DNA of 64,000 bases from Xiphophorus maculatus (Eukaryota; Chordata; Actinopteri; Cyprinodontiformes; Poeciliidae): the NCBI RefSeq assembly GCF_002775205.1, contig NC_036448.1, positions 4,428,572 to 4,492,571 of the forward strand, given 5' to 3'. Both the position numbers and the translations under genes were made by a program. Shown here one piece after another: positions 12,338 through 34,759 of the stretch (positions are counted from its first letter, which is position 1; the number at the start of each line of letters is the position of its first letter). The notes beneath the pieces were generated by a model, which was not told where the DNA came from, did not search any database, and was given only the letters and a program-made list of their open reading frames with translations.

Positions 12338-13139
12338 ACAGAATGTGAGAGTTTTGACAGCTATTTACGTAGAATTTGAAGTATTCCTCTGCTCTGAACT
12401 TTGCCATTCTTTTACAGAAAGACGGGAAGTTCTCGCCTGAAATAGTGAGAAGTGATTAAGACGTAGATGGACCACGGACATATCTTCAGAGCTCGAAGCA
12501 CTTGTTTTTTGGGTTTTTTTTTAAATCACCAACTGTCCTTTGAAGTTGTATTTTTTTGCAGTTGAAAGTCCTCTTGTTTTTTTTGTTTGTTTTTTCTTTA
12601 TCAACAAGTGCGGACTCATCGTTGCGTTGTGTTCAAGAAACGTCAGCCGTCATTGTGGAACAATCATCGGGCCACAGAATGTAATGTAAGCTAATGGTGC
12701 CTTCAGCCGCCTGTGTCGGTGTTGAGAGCGAGCTTTTTTTTTTTTTTAATTACACCCCCATGGTCTTAAAGACACAGGGGCTATTCGAGCCTGCAAACTT
12801 TGTACCATGAGCGCAGTCTGGCCAGGTCGCAGTGATTCCGTGTGCGCTTTTTTTTTTTTTCCCCCTGCCTCCCCAACCGTGACATCTGCCGCGCACTTCC
12901 AGAGCGTTGTGCTAAGACCGCAGGAGGGCTAACGAAAATCAGCATACTTAGAATTCGGTTCGAGGTAAGCGCGGGAGAGATGGAAGGCGTCGGAAACACG
13001 GGGGGAAGTTAAAGCTTTACATTTTGTGCTCTATAAAGGCTCACTGGCGTTGCGCCGATACAGACGGCTGGAGCAGATTTCTCATTTGACTGTTTGAGCC
13101 ACATGACTATGAAACTTTCTCTATAAACATCCCTGTTCC

Positions 13140-13145
13140 AATAAA
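13140..13145 (+). terminator. serbp1: candidate poly(A) signal of serbp1
   Basis: Canonical AATAAA followed closely by a GT-rich stretch (AGGTGTGACTGGT), the usual arrangement at a cleavage site. Confidence 0.5.
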
Positions 13146-13160
13146 GTGCTCTAGAGGTGT

Positions 13161-13960
13161 GACTGGTCCGCTTCATGGTTTTTGGGTTGGTTTGAATCAG
13201 TGCTGTGTTCCTGACTACTTCTTCTTCAGGTGTTTGGACCAACCATGCCTCTTTGAGGGCATTTTGCAGCTGTTTTAGTAACTTGTTTTTTAAGCTCATT
13301 TTCCCTACTCTAAGATTACAAGGTTGCTTGCTGTTATTTTGGTTTGGCTGGGAGTCCTAATTTATCACATTTCAAAATGGTCAACTGATTCCATTGACTT
13401 TAAAAAAATGGAGTGTAAGTCAGTCATTAAAAGGAAGGACTCATATCTGAAATGAACCTTTCAGTTTGACTGGACTCCACCTTAAATAGCTTTTTTTGCT
13501 CATTGAGTAACATTTTATCGTGTAGGTCTGGCATTTAACTGTGTTGGTCAAAAAGTAAAGAACTTCCTTGGATCTACAAATATGAGCGTCTTCTGCGTAA
13601 TGTCCTGGCAAATTGTACCAAGGAACACCGTCTGGATGCAGATTTTAAACTGGTTCCCCAATGACTTGGATGTGGTTAACTCGAATGACATAAAAAAAAA
13701 GGTTTATATATCATGTTAACAATTTTCAGATATTTTTTTTTTACTACAAAATGTTTGACATTGTAAAAATTCACAGTTTCTCACCATCGAATCTCAAAAT
13801 CCAAAGAAAGTAGTTTATTTATATAATGCGTTATATATTTTCTACATCAAAGTTTGTGTTTATCTAAATTATATTTATCATAATTATTGCTAATTGAACG
13901 TACTTGCACCACAGTGTTGCCGCTCAGTCAACTCATTTTATTCCTGCCCCCCTCGGCTGC
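13161..13960. other. intergenic spacer serbp1-slc35d1
   Basis: AT-rich spacer; no exon, RNA gene or recognisable mobile element seen. Base composition turns CpG-rich only from about 13,920 onwards at the slc35d1 promoter. Confidence 0.5.
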
Positions 13961-13963
13961 TAC

Positions 13964-13973
13964 GCGCATGCGC
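13964..13973 (+). promoter_or_regulatory. slc35d1: NRF1-type palindrome upstream of slc35d1
   Basis: GCGCATGCGC, a perfect match to the NRF1 binding core, lies 60-70 bp before the slc35d1 start codon in a CpG-rich block. Such sites are common at TATA-less vertebrate promoters. Function here is inferred from motif and position only. Confidence 0.55.
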
Positions 13974-14032
13974 AGGAAGAAACTGTGGGAAGGCTTCCGC
14001 CTCGACTTACCTCTACGGTCGTTACGTAGACG

Positions 14033-17000
14033 ATGGCTGAACTCCACAGACGCCGAAACGAGCGCGGCCGCGGCAGCCTGCCAGCCGCGGGCGCGTCCTC
14101 GCCCTCCTCCGGAGTCCAGGGGGAAACATGTGGAGACCCCCCCACCGTGTTCGCGAAACTGCTCGCCGCGGCATTTTATGGGGTCAGCTCGTTTCTAATC
14201 GTCGTCGTCAACAAAAGCGTCCTCACCAACTACAGGTAAAAAGGTCAAAGTTCAGAGAAGCGGAATGTGGGCGCGAGCGCGGCGGATTAATTACTAATAC
14301 TGGACGGAGCAAGTAAAGCGGAAACAAGAAAATGGACTTCCTAATCAATATAAGCAGTAGTTACTCTATCAAAGTTTTTGTTTTTTACTCAAATGTCCAC
14401 TAGCTTTACAAAGTAGCGTATTTTAACTAGTTTTAAAGAGTTGTCATCTTATGTTTAACCCAGTAACTTTAAATCATCTAGCTGATAACCACATGCATAT
14501 TGTTTCAGTGCAAATATTTGTAATATGTTTTATTTCACGTTTTCCTGCTTTTATTTATTTTATTTTTTTTTTAAATATCACCAGTTAGCTTATCAAAATT
14601 ATGGGCCACCTGAGAATACTTTTGTTTTTTGTTGTCTTAAAGAAGGTAAACGTCATAAAATGGTTATTTTTGCATTGTTAGCATAAAATGACATAATGAT
14701 CATGGAAAACTATAAATATGATCATAATTTGATGTCATAAAACCATCATAAGTAGCACATAATTATAAAGTGGGAGGAAAATTCTAAATGGTGTCTTTCT
14801 TTTCACATCGTCGGCGTTGCCCTGCTTTGTGTTGGTCTTTCAAACAAAATTCCAATAAACTAGTTGAAAGCTTTTGGTTGCAACATGGCCAGATGTGAAA
14901 AGAAAAATGAATAGTATGAATGTTTTTGGAAGATACTGTGAATCTTGGCTCTTCATGAAAAGGTTTATCCACAACTCTGAAGCCACTCTAGTAAATGTTG
15001 GCTGGCGTGTTGGTTTCACTGAGTCCCTTTGATGTTTTCCAGGTTTCCATCGTCAACATGTGTTGGGATCGGTCAGGTAAGCTCTTAAGCTAATGCTTTC
15101 CTGCCCATGTGATGTCATCGCCTCTGCTGTAACTTCCTGCTCTGATCTCTGCAGATGCTGGCCACAATCGTGGTCCTGAGGACCGGGAAGATGCTGGGTG
15201 TCATCGCATTCCCAGATCTGGACGTGACCATACCGGGCAAGGTGAGAAGGTCGTTTCCCCCAAGAACATTCCCAGGATCAATAATTAGACGTGATGTGTG
15301 TCGTCCCAGATGTTCCCTTTGCCTCTGCTGTACGTTGGGAATCAGATCTCAGGCCTCTTTGGGACGCAACGACTCAAGTGAGTCCCCAACACTCCCATCA
15401 TATGAAGCCCGGTCTTGTCTTTAAATGTGACGCGGTTGCTTGTTCCCGCCATCTCAGCTTGCCCATGTTCACGGTTCTGAGGAGGTTCAGTATTTTTCTC
15501 ACCATGGTGTTTGAGGGATTCCTGCTGAAGTAAGTCCAACCTCTGCATTCCGTCTGCACACGTTGCCAGAACTTCTCCTGTTAAAGACGCATTCCAATCC
15601 CTTGCAGGAAGACCTTCTCCGCTTCCATAAAGATGACCGTGTTCACCATGATATTCGGTGCTTTTATTGCTGCGAGGTAAGACGACTCCTTGCGATCCAC
15701 AGTGCACGTTTCCTGCCCTGTGCACGAGCACATATCTCACTCTGTGTTTGCCGTAGCGCCGACTTAGCTTTCGATCTTGAAGGATACATTTTCATAATGC
15801 TGAACAACGTCCTGACAGCAGCTAGCGGGGCGTTTGTAAAGCAGAAACTGGATTCGAAGGTGAGCAGCATCAGCAGATCTGGAGCCAGGTTGATGAGGCT
15901 GGTGAAAGAAACGTGGCTTTGTTGTCCTTATAGGAGCTTGGAAAATATGGGCTGCTGTATTACAATGCTTTGATCATGATCTTCCCTACGCTGGCATATG
16001 CATATTACTCCGGAGACTTGCAGATGGTAGGTGTTCTTGCAATATACACTCATAACGGACCAGAGAGGCTTTTATGATTTATTTGAACCGTTTTACAAAC
16101 GAACCTTTTTCCTGCGGGGAATATTTATAGACCGACCAACTTTAACTATATGTAAAAGAAAGAACAGAGTGCACAAGTATGAATTTATTGATTTTCTTAT
16201 ACCAAAGGCCGCCACACACTCAGGCGTACTGAGCACATTGGGTGAGCTGCGCAGACGCAGCGCACAATGTCCGCAGACAATTAAGATTTCGTAGTCAAGC
16301 GGACCAATTTCCTACATGTCTCGTGAGAAATTTCACAATCCGAATGGATGCTAGCACGATCTCCACCGTGGCAGCCACCGTACACCTGTTAGCGTTGCGT
16401 CCTCGACCTTATCAGCTTAGTGTTGAATACAAAGTGGTTTGATGGAACGCTGTTTCCGCCGAGCAATCTGCTGTGTGATACAGAGTACAAGTAATCAATC
16501 TTGAAAATCTCCCTTTGCGCAGGGGTCTGCTTCGAGTCTGCACTCGAGTACGCACGGAGTGAAGTATGCCAGAGTATGTTAAAGCCTTGAGCAATGAGCA
16601 AACTAATGTTACGTCCGACCCAAGTCTGATGATTTTCTTTTATCCCATATCCAACTTTTTCTTGGCAGTCTGAACAGCCCAATTCCGATCTATTTACTCC
16701 TAAGAAAATCTGATTTGTGCCACTTCTTTATGTGGCTTTACATCGAATACGTACTTATGTAATCAAAAGTATCTGATGCTTATGATTACATCGAACACTA
16801 CATCCACATCGGATGCAGTATCCGATGTTGAACTACATCAGATACGTATCTGATTGTTTTGAAAGCGTTTTTTATCAGAACGGTCATGTCGCATTTTAAT
16901 CGGCTTTTATGTCACTAAAGGGTTCTGTTTCCTAGAGATGAACATCTCATGTTTAAGTCGGAAATATGGGAATCAATACCAGATAAGAAGCAAAAGACGT

Positions 17001-18048
17001 AATTGGAATGTCATCATCTACAAACAAGTCATGTACCAGCACACGGTCAAAGGCCGCTGAGCGAGGAAGAAGACATTACCCTTAAAGCAACTGAAAGAAT
17101 TCCTGAAGCCTCAGTCTTCTTACAGCAACAACACAGTAGCACCACCCCACCCCCCGTTATTACCATATTATGGAGCACAAATTTAGATGAAATTTTGAGT
17201 ATTTCCGTTAGGGAGGATATCAAAAAATTCGATAAACATGTGCGCCCATTTCTGGTTCATCGTGCAGGTGTGTGACGCAGCGACTCTGGGGAAAAAGAAC
17301 GCTCAGATAAATCATCAAAAGTTCAAGATAAAGACAAAACGAATACTCAGGACGACTGTAAAATTTGCCGAAGCGTTTGTGTCCCTGTGATTGTGTGTGT
17401 TTGTGAACAGGGACTGGATTACGAAGGCTGGGCTGATCAGCTGTTTGTTGTGCAGTTTATCCTCTCCTGTGTCATGGGGTAACGTAGCTACACAAACTCT
17501 TGATGGTGTTGTTTAACAGACACCCGCGTTCTGCTAAGTCTTGCTTCTCCTCCTTCTGTGTGTTAATGCAGCTTTGTTTTAATGTACTCCATCATGCTGT
17601 GCACGCAGCACAACTCGGCGCTCACCACCTCCATCATAGGCTGCATCAAGGTAAGTCGCTTCTCTTTGCCGACGCTTTCTGGGAAGAGCCAGCGTGTCCA
17701 TTAAGCACTTCTGGCAATTTCACCCCCAGAATATCCTGGTCACATACATCGGGATGGTGTTTGGTGGAGACTACATATTCACCTGGCTGAACTTCCTAGG
17801 GCTGAACATCAGGTAATCACCCGTACGGATTTAGCTGTTTGGGTTGGTCTGCGGAAGCAGCTTGAGGACACAGTCGGAAGAGAATTAAAACCGAGCTGCC
17901 AGGGACAAAGCGAGCATGCTGCGGGATTCTCACATGTGAACAGCGAGTCTAACACTTGGATCACATTTTGTTCTTCCTTCCCATCAGCATTGCTGGGAGC
18001 CTGGTGTATTCCTATATCACTTTCACACAGCAGCAAAGCAGTAAGTAA
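14033..18048 (+). CDS. slc35d1: UDP-glucuronate / UDP-N-acetylgalactosamine transporter (SLC35D1-like)
   Basis: Complete, 339 aa in 12 exons: 14033-14235, 15043-15076, 15155-15241, 15310-15377, 15458-15529, 15608-15676, 15757-15859, 15934-16026, 17411-17478, 17572-17650, 17730-17812 and 17988-18048. The protein is an antiporter of the ER/Golgi membrane carrying UDP-sugars needed for chondroitin sulfate and glucuronidation. Hallmarks are [20 protein letters not shown] (first membrane span), [76 protein letters not shown] and [14 protein letters not shown]. About ten hydrophobic spans are visible. The tail is about 16 residues shorter than human (355 aa): the frame stops at TAA 18046-18048, which lies in a strong donor-like sequence, so an alternative last exon is possible. 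Closest to D1 rather than D2 by motif; the fish a/b copy is undecided. Confidence 0.94.
16027..17410. other. large slc35d1 intron 8 with unclassified repeats
   Basis: The 1.38-kb intron between exons 8 and 9. It contains repeat-like sequence with TCCGAT and ATCGGATGC blocks in both orientations (about 16,600-16,880), reminiscent of decayed inverted-repeat elements, and a GC-richer stretch at 16,200-16,440. No coding exon seen. Confidence 0.4.
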
Positions 18049-18933
18049 GGTTTGAAATACCTTTAATCCTAATCCTGACAGAAAATCTCTTGTTTTAGTC
18101 TTAGGTGCTTCCCAACCCCACTGGGGGTTCACATTGTATTAAGACCAAGACTATGTCTTGCTTATGATTACAGCTTCCAAACTTCTAGCATTAAACTGAA
18201 ACTATACAAACTAGAATAGTGTAGGGATGTATATCGGCTCCAATTTTTTTTTTTTGGCCTGCATATACTGTATATTTACCAGTGAGGTCAATACACACAC
18301 TGTGAAGTTTGGTAGTGGCAACAACACCCCTACCATGGAAGCTTAAACCAACTTCACTAACAGCCTGGATTAAAACTGGTTGGAAATGTTCCTTCCACTG
18401 TTGGTCTGTCAGACAAAATCTCAATAAGACACCTTGTGCTCTGGAGCAAAATGTGATAAAGTCAAAGGGATGTGAAGGCTTTATCTCGGCTTTAACCCAT
18501 TCCTAGCTTATTACACTCTATGGCCTACTAGTAGAGATCTTGCCAATTCTACGTTTTTAAAGTTGTTCCAGCCTCTTACTCCATTATGAAGGAGTTCTTT
18601 GTTTTAAGCGTCTCTCTGACCTCAAGCGTTTTTCCATCATTTTGAACAGAAAAGGCATAAATCCTGGAGTCCAAACCGAGTGAAGTTGAAAAATGATGAT
18701 CACCTGCTTTTGTCTGCAAACCTTAAGGAGAAAAGATCCAACCAGTGGGCTTAATGTTTTAAAGATATGCTGTATGATCTGTTTATGATCTGTTAGCAGT
18801 AAAGAGTGTTTAGTGATACATCCCATCAATTTTTTATATGCAATTGTAAAAAAAAAAATGTGTTTTTATAATTAGAATCATTTTATTCTTGATTAAATGA
18901 GCCATTTAAATGTACATATTCAAAGAGGACACC

Positions 18934-18939
18934 AATAAA
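18934..18939 (+). terminator. slc35d1: candidate poly(A) signal of slc35d1
   Basis: AATAAA about 890 bp after the slc35d1 stop; the nearest canonical hexamer downstream. Implies a moderate 3' UTR. Confidence 0.4.
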
Positions 18940-20057
18940 TGAATATTTTGTATTACAATACTCAGACTTCTGCTTCACTCCATCTGTGGCATGTATTAAA
19001 AAACTTGAATCCAGATCTTTATATTCAGGTTTTTGGAATGATCTATATTTAATTACGCATCACATTTTATTAATTTGAAGAAAAGAAAGTTCAAAGCTAC
19101 ACTTTAATACCTGGTAAGTCTATTAGTGACAGAAACAATTTTTCAGTGGTTGGAAACAGATGTTTCTGATTGGCGGATGTCATCATACATGCGCCAAGAT
19201 ATTCCACTCAACACTCTTCAGTGTGGATGCTATTGCTGAGTGAAGAAGACTGAAGGATTTTGTATTGTCACAAATAAAAGCTCTTAAAAAAAAACCCTGG
19301 ACTCTGCGCAAGTCTAGATTAGCAGGTTAATGATTTGCAAAAACATGATTAGAAAATTATCCCAAATTCTGACTCGTGTGGCTCTACTGAGGGAGGGCTT
19401 ATTTCAAAAAGGTGATAACCACAAACTTTCATATCACAGAGGAGACAGGAAATGGCAGATCTTTTTATTACATCCATCAGAAAATAATGAGCAGTTTGTC
19501 AGCAAAAAAAAAAAGAAAGCGCAGTGTACAAGGAAGACCGACGGAAAGCAACATGAACAGTTGAAAGGAGAAAAATATGCACCAACTGCTTATTAAAGGT
19601 AAGAAATCTTTACAAACTTTACATGAGATGTCACAAACATTCTGTCTAGTAGAAACAAAGTGTTGAGCAAAGCAGACTATGAAAATTGAAAAAATAAAAT
19701 AAAATATGCAGAGATCTACATGATAATACAGGACATCACTGATGTCAGCTGCTTTTCACAAACAAACCTGTAGGGGGACAGACCCCTGGGTTTATTCAGC
19801 AGACTCAAACAGCTGTGGCAAAACAAACAGGGCTTTCTGCTGGGGGGGGGGGGTTTGGGGTGAGTCGCTCCTCAAACAGGAGAAACATACAATCAAAGTG
19901 CAACAACAGCCAGCTGGAGACGGCGCCAGCATTTCCATCCAGTCCTCAACAACAAACGGATGGCTTGAACACCAAGAACCCATATCATTAGAGCTTTTAA
20001 TTTTTGGTTAGAAAATATAAATATCTCTTGTGTAGAAAAATATCACAGATGATTTGT
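18940..20057. other. tail-to-tail spacer slc35d1-mier1
   Basis: Convergent intergenic region of about 1.1 kb. Apart from A- and G-homopolymer runs (for example GGGGGGGGGGG at about 19,841) I see no gene, RNA or classified mobile element. Confidence 0.45.
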
Positions 20058-20063
20058 TTTATT
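20058..20063 (-). terminator. mier1: candidate poly(A) signal of mier1
   Basis: AATAAA on the minus strand, 325 bp after the mier1 stop codon. Confidence 0.4.
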
Positions 20064-20387
20064 TAAGTACAAATAGAAAAGAAAAAAGAAAAGAGAATTC
20101 TTGGCAAAATTTTGACAGTCTCCAAAATAGGAGTGGAGAAGATGAGCAAAACGTGTCTTTTGGGATGTGGTGGAGCAGACGGGCTTTTCATCAACCTTTG
20201 GCCTTCCTAAAGTGAGTCTTTTAAGAGAATCTGTGCTCACAGCTCAGCAGAGCTTCATCGTCTTTGTCCTCTGCTCCACTAAGCGAGTCATTTATGGAGA
20301 AACTGAGGGGGGGAAAATAAACGAGAGAAAAACATCACCCCAAAAACGGTGTGTTATTTAACGAACAACGGCAGTCCTGAAAGCCTT

Positions 20388-30919
<10,532 letters not shown>

Positions 30920-30933
<14 letters not shown>

Positions 30934-30962
30934 ATTTGCGATCCTGCTGGGTGACGTCAGAG
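30920..30962 (-). promoter_or_regulatory. mier1: mier1 start region: YY1-like motif over the ATG and a CRE
   Basis: On the minus strand TGACGTCA (30952-30959), a perfect cyclic-AMP response element, lies about 19 bp before the start codon. The start itself sits in AAATATGGCGGAG, which resembles the YY1 element AANATGGCGGC. A strong donor GTAAGA follows after nine coding bases. Binding is inferred from motifs alone. Confidence 0.55.
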
Positions 30963-32150
30963 GTCACCGTCTGTACCCGGATGCGGAGCTCCGCCCACTT
31001 CCCTCCCCCCAATATCGAGAACCAAAATAAAAAAGGTAAAAAAAAAAATTAAAAAAAAAGGAGAACGGTCTTTGTTTTGATTGTTTTTGCAGCCGAACCT
31101 ACCCACAACTATATCCGTTTTTTATAATGCACTAGTTAATAATACGAATTTCAGGATACTGGCTTCATTATAAAGTTGTTCAAATATAGCTTTTCATATG
31201 CAGGTAAACCAGTGCAGAGAGATACAGTATGTAAAAGCCAGCATGAACACCAGCACGCGCTCATCTGACAGGTAAATGTGTCTGGTAGAGGACGTGCTCA
31301 CATGCACGTAGATCAGGTAATCTGAGATAAGTGGCCACTACTGCCGGGCATGATAAAACGATAATTACTGAAAAAACTGAAAATCTAGCATTAGGAAATC
31401 TAAAAGGGTTTTTTAATGATTACTTTGAAAGAACCGACGTTTTGTGTTTTTGCACTCTGAAATTTGCTTTTTCTTAAAGTTGCTGTCAAAGTTTTACCCT
31501 TAGTATTTTACAATATAACATTTGAATATAAGAGAGGTTTTCATAAAAAAGAATAAAGGCAAATGCAGTAGTGCCTAACTTTCCTAAGTAGTATAGATTT
31601 GCTTTCAGGGTATCAGTGTTTAGGGGAGACACGCATACAAATACATATTGTTTTAGATGTTTCTTAAAATTTTTGAAAAAAATGTCTTGCCAAATTTTCT
31701 GGAATTTAGCAAACACAAAAACATTGTAATATATAAATCCATTCTTTAATGTGCATGCTTAAGTGAACTAACGATTGTAAAGTAGCAGGAATGAACTTCA
31801 TTTTTGCTATATACTTTAGTTTTGTGTAGGACTTGTAGCAAGCAGCCCATAACATGGTTGCATTCTGTTTGTAGTTCTCGTCAGGTATGTCGTGTATATA
31901 AAAGATTTATATTGTTTGCTTTAATAGTTGTACAGGAAGCAGCCACCTTGCCAAGCAGATATCTCGAGCCGTCCATTTGGTGACCATCAGCTAACTCTTC
32001 GGCAGCAAAAGCTCAGCTTTCTTCTCTCTACGAAAATGTGCTTGTATCGGTCATCTTTACGGTGTGATGGAAATTTATAACCAAGCAGGTAGAGAAACTA
32101 CTCAAGAATTGAGAAAGTTGCAACTTTGTCTTTCAAGTCTTTTATTTGAA
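30963..32150. other. spacer between mier1 promoter and dynlt5 3' end
   Basis: About 1.2 kb, AT-rich beyond the GC-rich first 60 bp at the mier1 promoter. No exon, RNA gene or classified repeat seen. Candidate dynlt5 poly(A) signal AATAAA (minus strand) at 32151-32156 marks the far side. Confidence 0.45.
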
Positions 32151-32156
32151 GGCGGT
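32151..32156 (-). terminator. dynlt5: candidate poly(A) signal of dynlt5
   Basis: AATAAA on the minus strand about 400 bp after the dynlt5 stop; nearest canonical hexamer. Confidence 0.35.
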
Positions 32157-32557
32157 CAAGCGTTCAAAGGCTCTGAACGCAACAAAATCAGAAAAGTCAG
32201 AGCAACACCTCACAGATAGGCATCTGTTTTATATAAACTTCTGCTATCTGGGAGAACATTCCATGTAAGAACACCGTTCTGTACAGAAGTTGCAACATCA
32301 GCCCGTTTGGTCCGGCTCTAACCAGTCCTTACATTTTGTAGCTTTTATCCTACAAGGAAAACGTCCTTGGCGGAATACTTTGAGATTCTGCAACGGCTTG
32401 AGCATTGTAAAAAGGAGAAAAACATGGTAAGTGACTTCTGATAACACAAACTACTGCATACAGACAGTCACTTACTCAAGAATTTCCACTTCAAAGTGTT
32501 TGCTTAATAATAAAGCATTTGACAAAGAGAGACGAACTAAAACTTGACCTGACGGTT

Positions 32558-34274
32558 TTACTCAAAGTAGATCCCATACACGGTGGCGCTGCAGAACAGA
32601 GAGGTGTTCTTGAAGGAGTGGGACACAAAGGTGTCGAAGTTTGGATCCCACAGACAGCGGCTGCTGATCTGCAGCCCCTGGCCGTTGAGCTGGCCGATGT
32701 GGACCAGGATGACGGTTTTATACCTGGAGATCATAAACTCCTTCATGCGGGTCCTTATCACCTTCAACAAGGTCAGAAAGAAGCGCTCTGATTTCGGCAG
32801 ATGTTCTGATGGGATCAAAAAAAAAGTCAGCTGCGTTTTCACCTACTTCACAGAGAGTTAGGGTCATTTCTCGAGAGCGAACTGGATCATATCGCACATC
32901 TCGGAGGCGATGGGTGATTTCTTCCTTCAGTATGTGTGAGATAGTAGTGATAGGGAATGGTTTATTAGGGCCTGTAGACCAAAAAACAAAAAAATAGACC
33001 AGTTGTTTAAGCATTCATTAAATGTTCTAAACATGCTATGGATACCAGGGAATTTATAGGTGAGAAAATAACACATATACAAAACATAATGTTCAAAACT
33101 ATTACATTCTAAAAATTTTAACGTGTTTTTGGTGACAAATGCTACAAAAGTATTTAAGCTAGGAAAGCAGCAGTATCTCCCTAAGATACATTTTTCTAAC
33201 AATGTAAAACTCATTAGAATGGAAATATTTCTCAACATACGCAGGTTGCTAGGTTAACGCTTCCGTAAAATGCTGCCTAAACCCACAGATTAGAATTGGA
33301 TGGAAGACGTTAATTCAAATATTATTCTGCTTCATCCAGTAGAGAATAATAAGGGTGACATGTTTACTAAGGTTGTGTTATTAAATATACAATATGACTT
33401 TTACTAAGACATACATTTGTCAAAGAACCTGTTTTGGTAAGAGTTTTAGTTTGTATGCCGTTTTAGTTTTGACATACCGCTAATGCCGAACTAAGCCATG
33501 GAAGAACATTTCAACTTGCGGACAAAATATTTACTTGCCACCCTGTTAGGATCGATTTAAAAGGTATATTACTATTTCATTAACCTTTTATGCCTTCATT
33601 ACGAACCAGATTTCTTCTTCTTTTTTTTTTTTTTTGCTAATAGAGGAAATCAATGGTTCTTGTGAACTTATATTATTTCTCTTAAAAAATATACGTTCAA
33701 ATGTGGACAAGAAATATACAAATGGCTTCACAAATGTTATTGGTTGAATTCTAACTGTTTGCCTACACACTGTCTCTGGTTTAACTTCCAATGATTGTGG
33801 TTAAGTCTCTCAATGGACTCAAATGTTTACAAATTCTTCCCATTATAGCCATCGGTAGTCCAGCTGTCATGTCAAAAGCTGAGCATCTATGATTATCAGA
33901 CTTGGTGCACTGGATTCAGATTAGCTGCTGGTGATGGTGTTGCTGTTCTCGTTAAGTCTGAATGTTTGCTTACTCAGTTGGTAAGTATTCGGAATCAGGG
34001 AAGCTGTGGGATCTTCATGGGTCACATGCTCGTCCACATGCGTACTGGCAGGGCTGAACATGATGGGTCAGTCAAAGAAGTTGCGAGTAAAAACGGAGAA
34101 TAGACACATTATAAGTTACTGACCGGATAAGACTTCAATTTCATCAGGCAGAACAGACATGGAGGATACTTACTCCTTAATTCGGCCAGCTTTTTCTTTG
34201 GCTCTGGGTCCCTCCGCGGGAAGTTTTACTTTCTTCTCTGCTTTTGGTGGTTTTTCCTTAGGTTGTTCAGACAT
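32558..34274 (-). CDS. dynlt5: dynein light chain Tctex-type 5 (TCTEX1D1-like)
   Basis: Complete, 169 aa in 4 coding exons: 34274-34174, 34053-33974, 32971-32847 and 32761-32558 (TAA). All joins are GT-AG and in phase. The C-terminal Tctex-1 fold is clear: NTYQLSPNKPFPITTISHIL, then RYDPVRSREMTLTLCEVIRT, RMKEFMISRYKTVILVHIGQ, SRCLWDPNFDTFVSHSFKN and SLFCSATVYGIYFE, matching human DYNLT5 (179 aa) in order. The N-terminus (MSEQPKEKPPKAEKKVK) is lysine-rich and likely disordered. Tctex-type light chains dimerise and bind intermediate chains of dynein; this member belongs to the cilia-linked branch. An acceptor-like CAG at about 34,320 suggests an additional 5' UTR exon, placing the promoter near the X-box at 34,732. 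Confidence 0.92.
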
Positions 34275-34731
34275 CGCTGCGTTTCCTTCCCTTAGCTTCC
34301 CTTGCAATTCAAGATAACCTGAAATGTTGCTATGAGTAAGCTAGCGTAAGCCAGTTTCTGCATTGCATTAAATATGGCTCCATGTATACATTTTGAAAAT
34401 AACAGGTATATAATGAACTCTTAAAGTGTTTTAAAAAACGAGACGTTCTTATAAAGTCTCGACAAAACTAAACTTTACTTGAAACAAAAAAAAAAAAAAA
34501 GTGAAAAACAATTTTGAGCTCCACTAACAGCGTAAGCTCGGGTTGTTCGTTTTTTTTTAAAAAAAACTGTTTGCTTATTCAAAGTTTAGTGAAATGTTGA
34601 AGGTTATTTAAATACTTTTGAAATTTTATAATTATAATACATGTTACTATACTAGCTAATTTAAAAAATGTTTATACCGATTTCTCGACGTCTTGTTCCA
34701 GGTTTAACCAGATGAAGCAACAGAGTCCGCG

Positions 34732-34745
34732 GTAACCATAGCAAC
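34732..34745. promoter_or_regulatory. dynlt5: RFX X-box upstream of dynlt5
   Basis: GTAACCATAGCAAC fits the full X-box consensus GTNRCC-N(0-3)-RGYAAC with a 2-bp spacer. RFX factors use this site to switch on ciliary genes. It lies about 460 bp before the dynlt5 ATG, next to a plausible non-coding first exon (donor GTATAA near 34,678, minus strand), and the product is a dynein light chain. The motif is seen; activity is inferred. Confidence 0.7.
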
Positions 34746-34759
34746 CGTGACTCCTCGGT

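Larger units (their letters stand above)
11335..13160 (+). other. serbp1: serbp1 3' UTR (inferred)
   Basis: No exon is visible after the serbp1 stop until a clean AATAAA at 13140-13145, so this reads as a long 3' UTR of about 1.8 kb, in keeping with the long UTRs of vertebrate SERBP1. It holds several poly-A, poly-C and poly-T runs and a (GT)n microsatellite. The exact cleavage site is not known. Confidence 0.5.

Noticed and set aside
12135-12440. 101-codon plus-strand frame in the serbp1 3' region
   Set aside because: Most of it is the translated (GT)n microsatellite (Cys-Val repeats), not a protein.
15342-15740. 132-codon minus-strand frame over slc35d1 exons 5-6
   Set aside because: Antisense to coding exons; crosses their splice sites and shows no domain.
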